Assembly: GCA_024516155.1 (NCBI GenBank)
Contig: JAJJXM010000075.1
Location: 186,001-250,000 of the forward strand
Reading direction: 5' to 3'
DNA length: 64,000 nt
DNA from: Pyronema omphalodes
Taxonomy: Eukaryota; Ascomycota; Pezizomycetes; Pezizales; Pyronemataceae
The notes under the pieces were generated by a model, which worked only from the letters and a program-made list of their open reading frames with translations, was not told the DNA's origin and searched no databases. Made by a program: the position numbers and the translations under genes. Below are positions 22,458-35,056 of the stretch, one piece after another (positions within the stretch are counted from its first letter, which is position 1; each line of letters begins with the position of its first letter).

Positions 22458-22995
22458 TGTCACGGCACACGGCTGACGAGCCGTTGTGTTGTTGCGTCAT
22501 CATTGTGTTGTCGTGGTTGTTGATTGACATCGTGCCGTTGTCTTGCCGTGTTGTGTTGTGTTGCTGTTGTGTTGTTGTGTTGTTGTGTGTGCCGTGCCGT
22601 TGTGACTGATAGACTGATTGATGATGGATGACGTACCACGAGCTGGAGAGCTGTGGCGTCGCAGGTGAATTGATGGAGAACGGAAGCTTCATGTAGCGAT
22701 GTTGGATGACGGCCCAGCAAGAGTGCTGGCCGCCCCTTTGTACATAAGGAGGCTTGCCTCCCCGTTGTCGAGTTCTCCATCGAACGTCTTGTGTCTTTCC
22801 CTTGCTCCTAATAAAGACTTCTTCTTCCAAGTCCTACGTCACTCTTGTCCTTGTCCCTGTTCCTGTTTCGTGTGCCGTCCGTCTGACGAGCACTTCGGTC
22901 CTTGTCCTTCCGTTTCCCGTCCTGGAACCCGCCTAGTCCCTCTTGCCGGTTGTGTTCAGTGTGATCTTTGAACGTCCGTTCCTGGTTCCCTAACG
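22458..22995 (+). repeat. Gypsy A 5' LTR
   Basis: Starts TGTCACGGCACACGG. It contains a GTTGTGTT-rich low-complexity stretch (about 22485-22612) and AATAAA at 22810-22815. The 3' end (CCCTAACG) has drifted from the CCCTGACA of the partner LTR. No classical TGG primer site follows it. Confidence 0.9.
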
Positions 22996-23030
22996 TTACG
23001 TTCGATCGAATAATTATTCAACCAACACGC

Positions 23031-23273
23031 ATGAACCGCACCGGTTCTGCTTGGACCTACGCCTTAAAACAAGCCCTGGAAACCCACACCCTAAACGAAA
23101 CCTTTGGAATCTCCGATCGATTCGCTGGCGCAGTGCGAAGAACCATCCGACGAGCAGAAAATCACTGCTACCTTGTGGTCCGCTGGGAACTCCAGGACTA
23201 CACTTACCAGGAGCACATCCGCCACACCATCAGACTCAAGCCAATCCTCCGAGCCCGCCAGAATGCACATTAA
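23031..23273 (+). CDS. Short ORF ahead of Gypsy A gag
   Basis: 80 codons beginning MNRTGSAWTYALKQALETH, basic (RRTIRRAENH), no known domain. Its stop overlaps the presumed gag ATG (23263) within ATGCACATTAA, in a different frame, suggesting coupled or reinitiated translation. Gypsy D has a similarly placed short ORF. Function unknown. Confidence 0.55.
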   Translation: MNRTGSAWTYALKQALETHTLNETFGISDRFAGAVRRTIRRAENHCYLVVRWELQDYTYQEHIRHTIRLKPILRARQNAH

Positions 23274-24611
23274 GCTTATTGACGGAGGACACTGGCAGCA
23301 AATTGTGAACGCTGCCGCGATGACCCAGTTCCCTGACGGCCATGAACCGCTTACTTTCACCAAACAACTCGCGCAATCCATCCTAGACGCACAAGACCAC
23401 CCCACGGGTTATCTCTTAAACGACCTCGCGGAAACCCCCGGCTCCCGTAACAGCACTCGGGTATCCAGCCCTGTCGCCTCCCGCGCCCCGGAAGCTCCCA
23501 CCCCTGCCCCCATTCCCCCTGTCGTGATCCAGACTGGCTCCGTCCAGGTTTACCCAAACGGCCCTGAACCAGTGCCGCGAACCGCCGCACCCCCTACTAC
23601 AGCCGCAGCCGCAGCCCCCGCCCCCGCTATAATCGCACCAATTCCAAGACCCCCCCCCCCCGAGACCCCGAAATCCTCCTAACCCCGGAGGAGCAAGCAG
23701 ATACAAATGAAATCCACTACTACGAGAAGGAGCTCACCCGTCAGCGTGAACTCATCAACGCGCTACTCGCCTCCCCTGGCATCCGCGTGACCGGAGACAA
23801 AATCTCGGATCCGCCAACCTTCGACGGGTCCAACAGGGAGGACCTCCGCCGCTTTGTCTCCTTGCTTCGCATCAAGTTGGTGAGCGACGAACTACGCTTC
23901 CCAACCCCTCATAAACGGATTTCTTATGCCATGGGCCGCCTCCGCGGACGCGCCTTGGATCAGATTCTTCCTTATATCAAGGAAAATGGCAACCGCTGGG
24001 AACTCAACGACGTCGAGGACGTCATTAAAATTTTACAGCGTACCTTTGGAGACCCGGACGAGCGCGCAACGGCTCGTTTCAAACTACACAATCTCCGACA
24101 AAACAACCGCGGATTTTCGGACTATTATGCAGAGTTCTCCCGCCTAGTCGCAGAGTTAGGCTGGGACGAAGCCGCCACCATGGATGCCCTGCGTAACGGC
24201 CTGTCCCTCGAACTGCACGAAAAGTTGGTTGGCGCCCCGCCCACCGCCACGATGCACGAATTTGTTGACCAGTGCCAAAAATTGGACTCCCAATTGAGAG
24301 CACTTGAGAACCTCCGCAAGCTGCGCACCAACCGCGGCCAAGTTAAACCCACTACCACCGCCACCCCCGCCACCAGTCGCCCCACCCCCGCTACCCAAGC
24401 CACCACCGCCTCCTCCAGCAATCAAACCCCTGCCCAGGGACCCTGTCAGAAACTGTCGGCACAGGAGCGCGCGACCCGCCTGTCAGAAGGACGTTGCCTC
24501 TACTGCGGTGGCCTCGGCCACATGGCTGCGTCGTGCCCCGCCAAGACGAATGTTGAAGTGGCGAGCGTGGAATTATTGGATACTGAAGAAGAGGTGTCCG
24601 GAAAAGAATAA
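23263..24611 (+). pseudogene. Gypsy A Gag, frameshifted at a poly-C run
   Basis: ATG 23263 (MHIKLIDGGHWQQIVN), a Pro/Ala-rich linker, then a frame change at 12 consecutive C (23650-23661), consistent with one C lost. Downstream is the capsid-like region DPPTFDGSNREDLRRFVSLL to MDALRNGLSLELHEKL, then a Thr/Pro linker and the zinc knuckle CLYCGGLGHMAASC. Ends SGKE, TAA 24609-24611. The poly-C break could be real or a sequencing error. Confidence 0.85.
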
Positions 24612-24643
24612 ACCAGCTGCAAGAAGATGGCTCTGCCGCTGGT
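24599..24643 (+). promoter_or_regulatory. Probable -1 frameshift signal, Gypsy A
   Basis: CGGAAAA at 24599-24605 in the phase C GGA AAA, 6-base spacer, then a 10-position stem (24612-24621 with 24634-24643, one mismatch). The pol frame is -1 to gag and open from here. The first base is C where Gypsy B and D have G, so slippage may be weakened. Confidence 0.6.
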
Positions 24644-27600
24644 GGGAATATTATTGCTGATACATTGCTATTATCGGGCGCAAGTTTTACTGGAAAGTTA
24701 GAATGCAAACACCTTGTTCTCTCTTGCTCCTTGTTTTCCAATAACCGCTCCGTGAAAACAGTCGCGCTCGTTGACTGCGGCGCCACTGGTATCGCCTTTG
24801 TTGACCGCAATTTCGCCCGCCATCACAAACTCCCCCTAACCCCCCTATCCACCGCCCGAACGGTCGAAGTTATCGACGGCCGCCCCATATCCTCAGGAAA
24901 AATCACACACCTCGCCCAAGTAGAGTGTACCATCAATGGTCACTCGGAAACCCTTCCCATGTTTGTCACCAAGTTGGGTCACTACCCGGTGGTGTTGGGC
25001 ATCCCCTGGTTGAAGAAACACGATGTAACAATAAGCTTCAGTTCCAACACTGTAAGCTTCGACTCCCAATACTGCCTAAGGAACTGCACCCCGTTGCCTG
25101 TAAGCACAACCGGTGTCGAGGTCCTGGACTCGAGGCCCCCTCCCGCTGTCCACGAGCCCGACACAAACCCCATGCCGGAGTTAGAAGACTCGGTCCCCGA
25201 CCCCCCGGACGAACCCCCAATAGCGATCTCAAGTCTAACCATCTCCGACTTCAAAGAAATGGTAGAAGACGAAAGCCTGACAGTGTTCTCGCTATCGTTG
25301 GACGAGATCACCGTCGCCCTACAAGACAAGCCCCCCCCTCACGGATGAGGAACTGAAAGACATGATCCCCGAAGAGTATCATGATTACCTCGATTTATTC
25401 AAGGAGGTCAACGCGAATGAACTCCCCCCGCACCGACCCTACGACCACAAGATCCCACTGAAAGAAGGATTCGTCCCCCCCTTTGGCCCGTTATACTCGC
25501 TGTCACGCAACGAGTTGCAGACGCTGAAAACGTGGCTCGATGAGAATTTGGAGAAAGGATTTATACAACGCTCCAAATCATCAGCCGCCTCGCCGATATT
25601 ATTCGTGAAAAAATCAGACGGATCCCTACGCCTATGCGTCGATTACCGAAGACTGAATGAAGGTACCGAGAAGAACCGGTACCCGCTGCCATTGATACAG
25701 GAAACGATGATGAATCTTTCCAAAGCTCAATACTTTACGACCCTAGATGTCCGCAGCGCTTATAACCTTATCAGAATGGCAGAGGGCGAAGAATGGAAGA
25801 CGGCCTTCCGCACGAGGTACGGCCTATTTGAGTCGAAAGTGATGCCCTTTGGGCTCACCAACGCGCCTGCCGATTTCCAGGCATTTATAAATGATGTCCT
25901 GAGACCATACCTGGACCAGTTTTGTACGGCATACTTGGACGATATTCTCGTATTCTCCGAAACAAAGCCCGATCACACCGCACACGTCCGAAAGATCTTG
26001 GAACGACTCAAACAAGAAAAACTGGACTTGAAGCCAGAGAAGTGTAAGTTTGCTAAGGCAGAAGTACAGTACCTGGGCTACAACATCGGCCGCGACGGCG
26101 CGCGCATGATGGATTCCAAAGTAGCCACAGTGAGAGATTGGAAGGAACCAACCAATTTGAAACAGGTCCAAGAGTTCCTGGGTTTCGCGAATTTCTACCG
26201 AAGATTTATCAAAGACTACTCAAAAGTGGTCTCCCCTCTGACGGCTCTGACCAAAAAGAAAGATGGTAAAGCAATCCCCTTTACCTGGGGTAAAGATCAG
26301 CAAAGCGCCTTCGACCGACTGAAGGACCCATTTACATCAGCACCGATTCTCAAACACTTCGACTACGAGAAACCGATTGTAGTAGAAACAGACGCATCTG
26401 ACTATGTGTCTGCTGGAGTTTTATCACAATACGACGACGATAACGTGTTACACCCCGTCGCGTTTTATTCCAAGAAGCATTCCCCGGCAGAATGCAACTA
26501 TGAGATATATGACAGAGAACTACTGGCAATAGTTCGTTGTTTCGAGGAATGGCGTCCCCACTTGGAGGGCTCCGCCTTCCCTATAAAAGTATTGACAGAC
26601 CACAAGAATCTCGAATACTTTATGACGACAAAGCTGCTGAACAGACGACAAGCACGCTGGTCCGAATTCCTGTCTCGGTTCAACTTTGTGATCACCTATC
26701 GACCAGGAACGTTGGGAGGAAAACCGGACGCCCTGACAAGACGAGCCGCCGACCTCCCGGGAGATGGAGACGAACGCATACTAGCGAACCAGCAAGCTGT
26801 TCTAAAGCCACAAAACTTCCAGTTGTGCATGACCCCGCCCATGAAACTTGCACCCTCCGAAGTAGACCTCCTGTTCACAGAGGGCTACAAGACAGATTCA
26901 TTCCCCAACCGAGTGTTGGGAATGCTGGAAGACGGTACACAAATCTGTAAGGACATATCACTCGCCGATTGCTCCGTGTTGGAAAACAGATTGTACTACC
27001 GAGACTGCCTCTATGTCCCCGCGCTGGACAAATTACGATTGAAACTACTACAAGATCACCACGACCCCCCCACCATGGGACACCCGGGCCGTGCAAAGAC
27101 TTTCGAACTCCTCGCCAGGAATTATTACTGGCCTTCTATGAGAAAAGATGTGGACCAATTCGTCCGAAATTGCCACACTTGTAAAAGAACAAAAGCTACC
27201 CGCCACGCACCCTATGGAACCTTGAAACCCCTACCGGTCCCGCACCACCCTTGGCAGAATATATCTGTGGACTTTGTTACTGGACTACCGACATCAGAAG
27301 GCTTCGACGCAATATGTGCGATCGTTTGCCGACTCACGAAACAGCGGCACTTAGTGCCCTGTCACTCCACGATAGACGCAGAAGGCTTCGCGCAACTCTT
27401 CCTGGAAAACGTATTCAAACTGCACGGCCTACCAGACACAGTAGTGTCCGACCGCGGCCCGCAATTTGTGGCCCACTTCTGGAAACACCTGGCAAATTGC
27501 ATGGGTATCGAGATTGCCACGAGCACGGCCTTCCATCCCCAAACCGACGGTCAAACAGAAAGAATCAACGCGGTTACGGAGCAATATCTCCGCGCGTACG

Positions 27601-28334
27601 TCTGTTATTTACAAGACAATTGGAAGAGATTTTTACCACTGGCAGAATTTGCTGCAAATAACCAAGTATCGGATACAACGTCGCTGTCTCCGTTCTACGC
27701 TATATACGGCCGACACCCCAAATGCTCTTTCGAATTGGAAATCAGGACAGACAATCCTGAAGAAGTAAAAGCGAACGAGGTAGCGGAAAGGATGTCACAC
27801 ATCCACGACGTCTTACGCTCTGAAATGAAATACGCCCAAGCCCGCCACATAGAGGCCGCCGACAATTCCCGACTCCCCGCGCCGGTCTTCAAACCAGGAG
27901 ACCTAGTATGGCTGGACGCCCGCAACCTCAGAACCCGCCGCCCCTCAAAGAAACTGGAAAACAAACACCTAGGCCCCTTCACCGTGTTACGGCCCATTGG
28001 ATCCCACGCCTATGAATTGGATATACCGGAAACAATGAAACATCATAGGACCCTCCCCGTGTCCCTACTAAACCCAGCCCCTTCGGACCCTCTCCCTGGC
28101 CAGATTATCGCACCGCCCCTACCGGTAGTAGTAGACGGCGAAGAAGAATGGTTCGTGGATGAAATTCTGGATAGCCGTTGGTCAAGAGGAAACCTGCAGT
28201 ACCTCGTCAAGTGGACCGGCCATGACTCTCCAACCTGGGAACCGGAAACGAACCTATCCGAAACTGAGGCCGCTGAGAAATTCCATCAGCTATACCCAGA
28301 CAAAACTTCTCCTCTCGTAGGAACTCGAGCCTAA
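24602..28334 (+). pseudogene. Gypsy A Pol, frame break between protease and RT
   Basis: Protease region ALVDCGATGIAFVD near 24770, then a frame change at eight C (25331-25338). The RT frame starts PLTDEELKDMIPEEYHDYL and runs open to TAA 28332-28334. RT has LDVRSAYNLIRM and catalytic YLDDILVFS. RNase H begins VVETDASDYVSAG. Integrase has DHHDPPTMGHPGR to CHTCKR, VDFVTGLP, SDRGPQF and TDGQTERIN, where the usual VDRLTK reads VCRLTK. Chromodomain: FVDEILDSRWSRGNLQYLVKW. Confidence 0.92.
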
Positions 28335-28345
28335 CGGGGGGGTAC

Positions 28346-28883
28346 TGTCACGGCACACGGCTGACGAGCCGTTGTGTTGTTGCGTCATCATTGTGTTGTC
28401 GTGGTTGTTGATTGACATCGTGCCGTTGTCTTGCCGTGTTGTGTTGTGTTGCTGTTGTGTTGTTGTGTTGTTGTGTGTGCCGTGCCGTTGTGACTGATAG
28501 ACTGATTGATGATGGATGACGTACCACGAGCTGGAGAGCTGTGGCGTTGCAGGTGAATTGATGGAGAACGGAAGCTTCATGTAGCGATGTTGGATGACGG
28601 CCCAGCAAGAGTGCTGGCCGCCCCTTTGTACATAAGGAGGCTTGCCTCCCCGTTGTCGAGTTCTCCATCGAACGTCTTGTGTCTTTCCCTTGCTCCTAAT
28701 AAAGACTTCTTCTTCCAAGTCCTACGTCACTCTTGTCCTTGTCCCTGTTCCTGTTTCGTGTGCCGTCCGTCTGACGAGCACTTCGGTCCTTGTCCTTCCG
28801 TTTCCCGTCCTGGAACCCGCCTAGTCCCTCTTGCCGGTAGTGTTCAGTGTGTTCTTTGAACGTCCGTTCCTAGTTCCCTGACA
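28346..28883 (+). repeat. Gypsy A 3' LTR
   Basis: 538 bp, preceded by a G-rich polypurine run (about 28336-28342). Poly-A signal AATAAA at 28698-28703. Ends CCTGACA, then duplication GGTAG. Confidence 0.92.
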
Positions 28884-28888
28884 GGTAG

Positions 28889-29785
28889 GAGTCAAGTGGG
28901 ATGCTGTGTACCGTAAGTTTGAACCACTTTTCGGCAATGCGGGGTGCAAGCAGGGTGTAGTGGATTGACTGGGCAGCCTCCTGAAGGGTGTTGAGGTGGG
29001 CAGTAACTTCTTCAGTGGTGGTTTTGGGGGAGAACGTGAGGGTGAGGTTTCCAAGTTGGTTGCGGCGCACCGTAACAACAGACATGTGGTCAGGTGCATC
29101 TGCCTCCCGGAGTGCGCGGTTTGTAGCAGCACCGAGGTGGGCATTGACATCATGTGTGAGTTTTTCTGGGTCTGGGCAGGGGATGGAAACAGTAACAGGG
29201 CGAGGGACAGCAGGTTTCGGTGATGGTTTTTTGGGTTGGGATGGGGTCTTGGACTTCTGAGTGGCGACAGTCTGGGTGACAGAGCTGAAGAGCTTTCTGG
29301 GGATATCAGGTTCTGTCCAGGCAGCAGTTGCCTGGGGGACAGGGAAGGGGATGGCGGGGGGGGGCGGCGATATTGTGTTTTGCTAGCGCTTCTTCAGCAG
29401 CGAAACAGCGGGTCTTCCAGTAGGTGACCAGATCATCGGTTTGGGCAGTAGGCAGGGGATCAGTGTCAGGGGCAGGGTCGGTGGATTCAGGAATTTCGTG
29501 GGAGGGCAGCATTTTGCGCAGCATTTCTTCAATCTTGCGTAATGTTGCTCTGTCGCGATCCATGATGCTGAATGCTTTATTGAGGCGCTGAGTGGTACGA
29601 TGGTCGTTAAGGCGTGCGGCGTCAGCATGTGCGGTTACTGTGGCCATGACTCGTTCGATTGCTGTCAGATCTGCGATGCTGGTGTGTCCGGGGGTTGCTG
29701 TTTCATTGCCCAAGGTGCGCAGGGAAGCCTGGATACCATGTTCATAGACGAGCGGAGTTTCAGTGGAAGTGGTGGTGGACGGTGC
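28889..29785 (-). pseudogene. LINE 1 ORF1, middle segment, one frameshift
   Basis: From 29785 down: PSTTTSTETPLVYEHGIQ, a helical, charged region (MDRDRATLRKIEEMLRKML), then a frame change at nine G (29356-29364). After that comes AIPFPVPQATAAWTEPDIPR and a region with VNAHLGAATNRALREAD and VVTVRRNQLGNLTLTFS up to Gypsy A. This is the RNA-binding ORF1 protein of a Tad-type LINE. It joins 22457 in frame. Confidence 0.8.
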
Positions 29786-31194
29786 TGTGAACCTGGGCAC
29801 AGCTTCGACTATGCAGAGGCTTATCCGATTGTATGTCTAGTGCTTCGTTCTCAGTGTTGACAGACACTTCGTTCCCAAGAACAGACAGACACTTCGTTCC
29901 CAAGAACTAATAGAGCTTATCCAAAGATAAAGCTAGGAAGAGAATTAATCGATCACAGGCGGAATAAACTTAAGGGTTGTCTTCGGAGGTATTCGTTGGT
30001 GATAATAGGTATCGTCGCGTAGAGGATCAAATGGTTGATGATGGAGGAGAGAGAGGGAAGACAAAGGCTCTTTTATAGACCTTCGTCTACAAGTTCGCCC
30101 AGACTTCCTAGGGAACCAACTTCCAAACTGAGCCTAGGAGATAAGACAAGAGTCATTACTGAGACGCATCTGCTGATAGATTGCATCATACGAAGTGCGT
30201 AATCATATTGATTACTTGCTTGCATGATGCTTGCTATCGTCAGACTAATCCTTGACATTCCTCTCTGTACTACCACACCTTCCAATCAGGTGTCAGGGTT
30301 ATGAGTCATATGGGAGGGCAACTCCGCTTGACTGCATAATGCATGAACTCCTCTGACAAATAACATGTGAGTCATTTATCTTGTGAGTCGTGCTATCATA
30401 GATCTCCCTAGAGAATCTCGATTGCGAATGGAAGAATCTGACATCATAAGGCATCCATGCCCTACCGGAGTGGATCACTCCGACACATTCCTGTGTGATG
30501 TCATTATGGCTCCACCTGCGCGCACTTGCGCGCAACCACACCCTGGTGTGGATGCAAACGCCGAGCTGTTTCTTGGTTGGTAGTCAATAGCCTAAGGGCG
30601 CGTCATATCGGTTCCACCAAACAGTTTCCTTGAGGGGGTTGCATGCTTATGGACGTCGTCTCATGCCTTAGCAATATTGACCCTTGTCCATAGCCCCACT
30701 CCTGTTTGCCGACTAGACTCTGCCTTATCTTCCTGGCTGACCATGCACCCAACTAAGTAACACCAGATGATTTCTTCGCACCGCTCTGCAAATCTTTGGA
30801 ATTCTCTTCCGATGCAGACCCCTTTGTAGCCGTGAACTTCCGAACACTCCTCAAGTATAAGGAGGTGTCCTTTTGTCTTCTTCTTCGTTCTCCGTCAGCG
30901 TCGTTCGTAGTTGCTCAAGGGTAAGTCGACACCCATGAGGTAAGTGCTCCCCAATCTCTTCTCTTCTGAATCCTCCCAAACTGACATCGAATAATAGTTG
31001 CGACGCCTCGGGCCGGGATCCTCGTGAGGTCCTATCGGAAAGTCACGAATCACGTGACGTGGCATGTCGGAGCTCCTCTGGGGGTTCCGGCCCGGGATAC
31101 TAATCTGACTATTCATTCTCTGTTGAGTTTGCCATATTCTCCATTGCGTTATATATGATACCAATTCTATCCTCACACATTTTAGGGTGGGACA
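29786..31194 (-). repeat. Gypsy C 3' LTR
   Basis: 1409 bp, same length as 52272-53680. On the plus strand it starts TGTGAACCTGGGCACAG. Its inner end reads GGTGGGACA, whereas the partner's outer end reads GGTGTGACA. Confidence 0.92.
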
Positions 31195-31365
31195 CCACCT
31201 CTCCCCTGTTCAAGCTTCGTCCCGAAGCTCGTAGTTCATCTTTCTGTGATCGCACCACGCCGTAGCCTAGTGACTTAAGTGATCAATTTTGGATGTAGTC
31301 CTCCAGCCCCTACATCCTACTACCAACTCTACCTGATGAAAACCACATGGGAAAAACATCAAGCT

Positions 31366-34300
31366 TTAGTCTTTGAGTCGGTAGTCCCTCGGAGAATCAG
31401 GATACTTGAGATGGAAATCTCTTAGCTTCTCCTGACCTCCTACTGAAAAGTTGTCGAAGGGTTCTGCCGTCCAGTCTTTCTTGTTGGGCCACCCTAGCCA
31501 TTTGACGAGGTAAAGTACTCTGCTGCCTGATTTGTAGCTGCTCATGATTTCGTCTATGTCGTACTCCTCGCTTCCCTCAACTTGTCTGCTTCCCTAAGAA
31601 TTTTGTTTGGGTCTGGTGGAGCTCTGGTTCCAGTGTGGAAGGGCTCCAGTAGGGAAGTGTGGAAGACATGGTGAATCTTCCATCTTCTTGGTAGTGTGAG
31701 ACGTATTGCTGTTGGGGATATGACCTTTTCGATTTGGAATGGACCATGTAATTTGTGATCCAATTTGTGTGATGGGCGTCTTGTTTTTATGTGTCGTCCA
31801 TCGAGCATAACCAAGTCTCCAACTTGGTAAGTAGGGGCCTCCTTTCGCTGAAGGTCTGCATACTTCTTCATTCTTTCTTGTGCCTTCTGTAATGCTGACC
31901 TAGCACCTTCATGCACTGTATGCATCCAATGAGCGTATGCTTTGCTGGCCGGGTTTTGCACAGCTGTTGGAATGGGATTGCTGGCAATGGGGTTGTAACC
32001 GTAATTCGCATAAAAAGGTGATAGTCCTGTAGCGCTGGTTACTGAGTTGTTGTAAGCGAACTCAGCCATTGGCAATAGATCAACCCAATCATTCATCTCA
32101 TGATTGACAAAGGAGCGGAGGTATGCTTCAATTGTCTGGTTAAGTCGTTCCGTCTGTCCATCTGTTTGAGGGTGGAACGCTGTGGACATTCTAGGTTTGA
32201 TTGCTAGTGTCCCAAGAAATGCTTTCCAGGTGGTGCTTGTAAACCTGGAGTCTCTGTCCGACACAATATCCGTAGGTAGCCCATGTAACTTCCAAATTTC
32301 CTTCGCAAAGATTCTAACAAGGTCTGCAGTTGTCTTGCCGTCTTTTTGCAGTGGTATGAAGTGGGCCATCTTAGAGAATCTGTCAACTATTACCCATAGT
32401 TGATCGCATCCATTGGATTCTGGTAGGTCGGTGATAAAGTCCATGGCGATTGATTGCCATGGGGCATAGGGTAGTTCCAAAGGTTGAAGTAATCCGTACT
32501 TGAGGTGCCGTGCTTTTTTGTCTTTTTGACATTCCATACAACTCTTTACATAAGTTATTATTTGTTCTTCCATTCTTGGCCACCAGAAGTTCCTTCGTAT
32601 TAATTCAATTGTTTTGTCCTGTCCGAAGTGACCTGCAATTTTCGAGTCATGTTCAGATTCCAGAACTGTCTTTACCAAATCCTTTGGTACCCATAGTTTT
32701 TCCTTTCGATAGACTATGCCATTATCTATCGTCAATGGTTCCTTGATTTTCTTTGTTGCCTCCACGTAAATCTCATCCAGCTTACCAGCTTCCTTTACCA
32801 TCTTCAAGAATTCTTCTGACCATTTAATAAAAGGAATAGAGGAGAGACGTGCTGAAGAAATAATAAATGATGTTCCTTCTCCAGCACTGCTGATTGACGA
32901 AATGGATGCAAAATGACTCTTATGCAGGATCGTCGTAATCGGCTGATCTTCACCTCCCCCCTTTTCAGGTCGGAACTCCGGACGCCTAGATAGAGCATCA
33001 GGTTTCCCATTTTTAACCCCAGGTCTATAAAAAATCTTAAAGTCAACGCCAGCAAGCTCTTGAGCCCATCTAGCTTGACGTCGATTGAGTACTTTTGTTG
33101 TTGTAAAGTACTCAAGGTTTTGGTGGTCGCTGTAAACTTGGACAGTGTGCATTGCTCCCTCAAGATATCGTCTCCATACTTTAAATGAGTCCACAATAGC
33201 CAACAGCTCTTTGTCATGGATCTCATAGTTAATCTCAGCAGGAGTGAATTTTCTTGAGTGGAAAGCAATGGGGTGCAACTTTCCATCTTCCCCCTTCTGG
33301 GATAGAACTGCGCCTAAAGCAAAATCTGAAGCATCTGTTTCAACAATGCAAACCTGTCTTGGGTCAAAATGACTTAAGATTGGTGCAGTAGTGAAACGAC
33401 TTTTGAGCTCATCAAATGCTAGTTCCATAGCAACAGTCCATTCCCATTTCTTCGCATCGCCCTTTGTTGATTCTGTGAGAGGTCGACATATTTTGGAGAA
33501 GTCCTTGATGAATCTGCGATAGAAGTTTGCGAATCCAAGAAAGCCCTGTGTTTCTTTCAAGGATTTTGGGGGTTCCCATACCAGGACTGTTTGTACCTTG
33601 TCCTTTGCCATTTCAATGCCATTTTCGCTGATAATATAACCCAGAAATTCCACTCTGTTTTGTCCCCAAACACATTTTTCCGGAGAGATAACAAGCCCAT
33701 TTTCTTCCAATCTTTTTAACACTTCCTTAACCAATTTGTCGTGTTCTTCCTCTGTCTCAGCATATATGAGAACATCATCAATATACGCAATTACTCCCTG
33801 ATCCAACATGTCTCTAAAGATATGATTCATCATATCTTGGAATGTGGCTGGGGCATTGCTCAAGCCAAAAGGCATAACCGAAAATTCATATAATCCATAT
33901 CGGCATCGAAAGGCCGTTTTCCATTCATCTCCTTCTTTTATTCTGATGAGATGATATCCATTCTTGAGGTCCATTTTCGTAAATATTTTTGCTCCTCTAA
34001 CTCTGTCTTGTAATTCTGACATGAGTGGGAGTGGGTACCGGTTGGCAATTGTAATTTTGTTGATGCCCCGGTAATCAACACATAACCGTAGACCTCTGCC
34101 ATGAGGCTTTGGGACAAAGAGAATAGGAGCTGCTGCTGGTGACTTGGAAGGTCTGATTTTACCAGTGCGCAGCATATCCTTCAACCATTCCCTGAGTGTC
34201 TCTAGCTCAACTTCGTTGAGAGCATAGACAGGTCCCCAAGGAGGCTTTTCGCCTTCAACTAGGTCAATCGCATGGTCGTAGGGTTTGTGATCAGGAAGCC

Positions 34301-35056
34301 TATCTGCAGCTTCCTTTGTCATAATGTTGATCCAGCCGCGGAATTTCTCTGGGACTTGCTGAAGGGCCTCAGATAATTCCTCCTTGGTGGATACAGATGA
34401 GATGTGGCCTAAGACTAAGGCTTCTGGATGGTCGAGGACATGTTTATCGACCTTGAGTGAGAAGGCACTGGCTTGTGCCTTTGTACATTTTTCTTTGCAA
34501 CGTGAGGATGTAAAGGAGATTTTGTCTTGATCTCCCCAGAGGTTGCAGGGCTGATGTAGTGCCATCCACCAATAAGGCAGGATAGCATCGCAGTCACTAT
34601 CGAGTGGAGCGACTTCAAAAGATTCTGCAGCAAAATGTTTCTTATGCTGCAATATGAAGGGAACCGTGAAGACTTCACCTGCTCCAGCAACTATTTCATT
34701 GTTAAAGTTGCGGATTTGTAAAGGGGTATCTCTCTTAACGGTTGGGATTTTGTATTTGTGGACAAAGGCTTTGTCCAGGAGGGCAGCAGTAGATCCTGTA
34801 TCAAGAAGGACTCTAACTGTGGGTTGTTGATTCTTGGACCAGTTGAGAACCATGTTGATAATTGGTCTCGGTCCATGGTGAGGAGGAGTGGGAGCTGGTT
34901 CCTGGGTAACTGGAATAGCTGCTCCATTGTCTTTTCATCGACTCTTAGTCCTGGTCGACAGAAGGCTGTCCATTGATTTCCTTTTTATTCCTGCGCATTT
35001 CCCTATTACTGCGTCTTCATATCCATCCTCCTCGGGTGACGCTTCCCTAGAGGACT
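31366..35056 (-). pseudogene. Gypsy C Pol, nonsense codon and chromodomain frameshift
   Basis: Pol coding in the -1 frame begins just after the gag end (LESSREASPEEDGYEDAV) and meets a TGA at 34935-34937 (CGA-like site). From there it is open to 31554: protease VRVLLDTGSTAALLDK, RT MDLKNGYHLIRI and catalytic YIDDVLIYA, RNase H VETDASDFALG, integrase SEHDSKIAGHFGQ to CMECQK, MDFITDLP, SDRDSRF, TDGQTERLN. The chromodomain (EEYDIDEIMSSYKSGSRVLY, stop 31366-31368) is in another frame, so a one-base indel lies near 31570-31590. Unlike A, B and D, the protease has the classical DTG. Confidence 0.9.

Larger units (their letters stand above)
22458..28883 (+). mobile_element. Gypsy A: Ty3/Gypsy chromovirus
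   Basis: 6426 bp with 538-bp LTRs, inserted in LINE 1 ORF1 with duplication GGTAG (22453-22457 and 28884-28888). Layout: short leader ORF, gag, pol by -1 frameshift. Two homopolymer-C frame breaks (23650-23661 and 25331-25338). The LTRs differ at roughly six to eight positions by eye. Confidence 0.95.

Noticed and set aside
22366..22830. Gln/Asn/Thr/His-rich frames in the Gypsy A LTRs (also 28290-28718)
   Set aside because: They arise from the GTTGTGTT low-complexity part of the LTR and are shared by both LTRs. No gene context.
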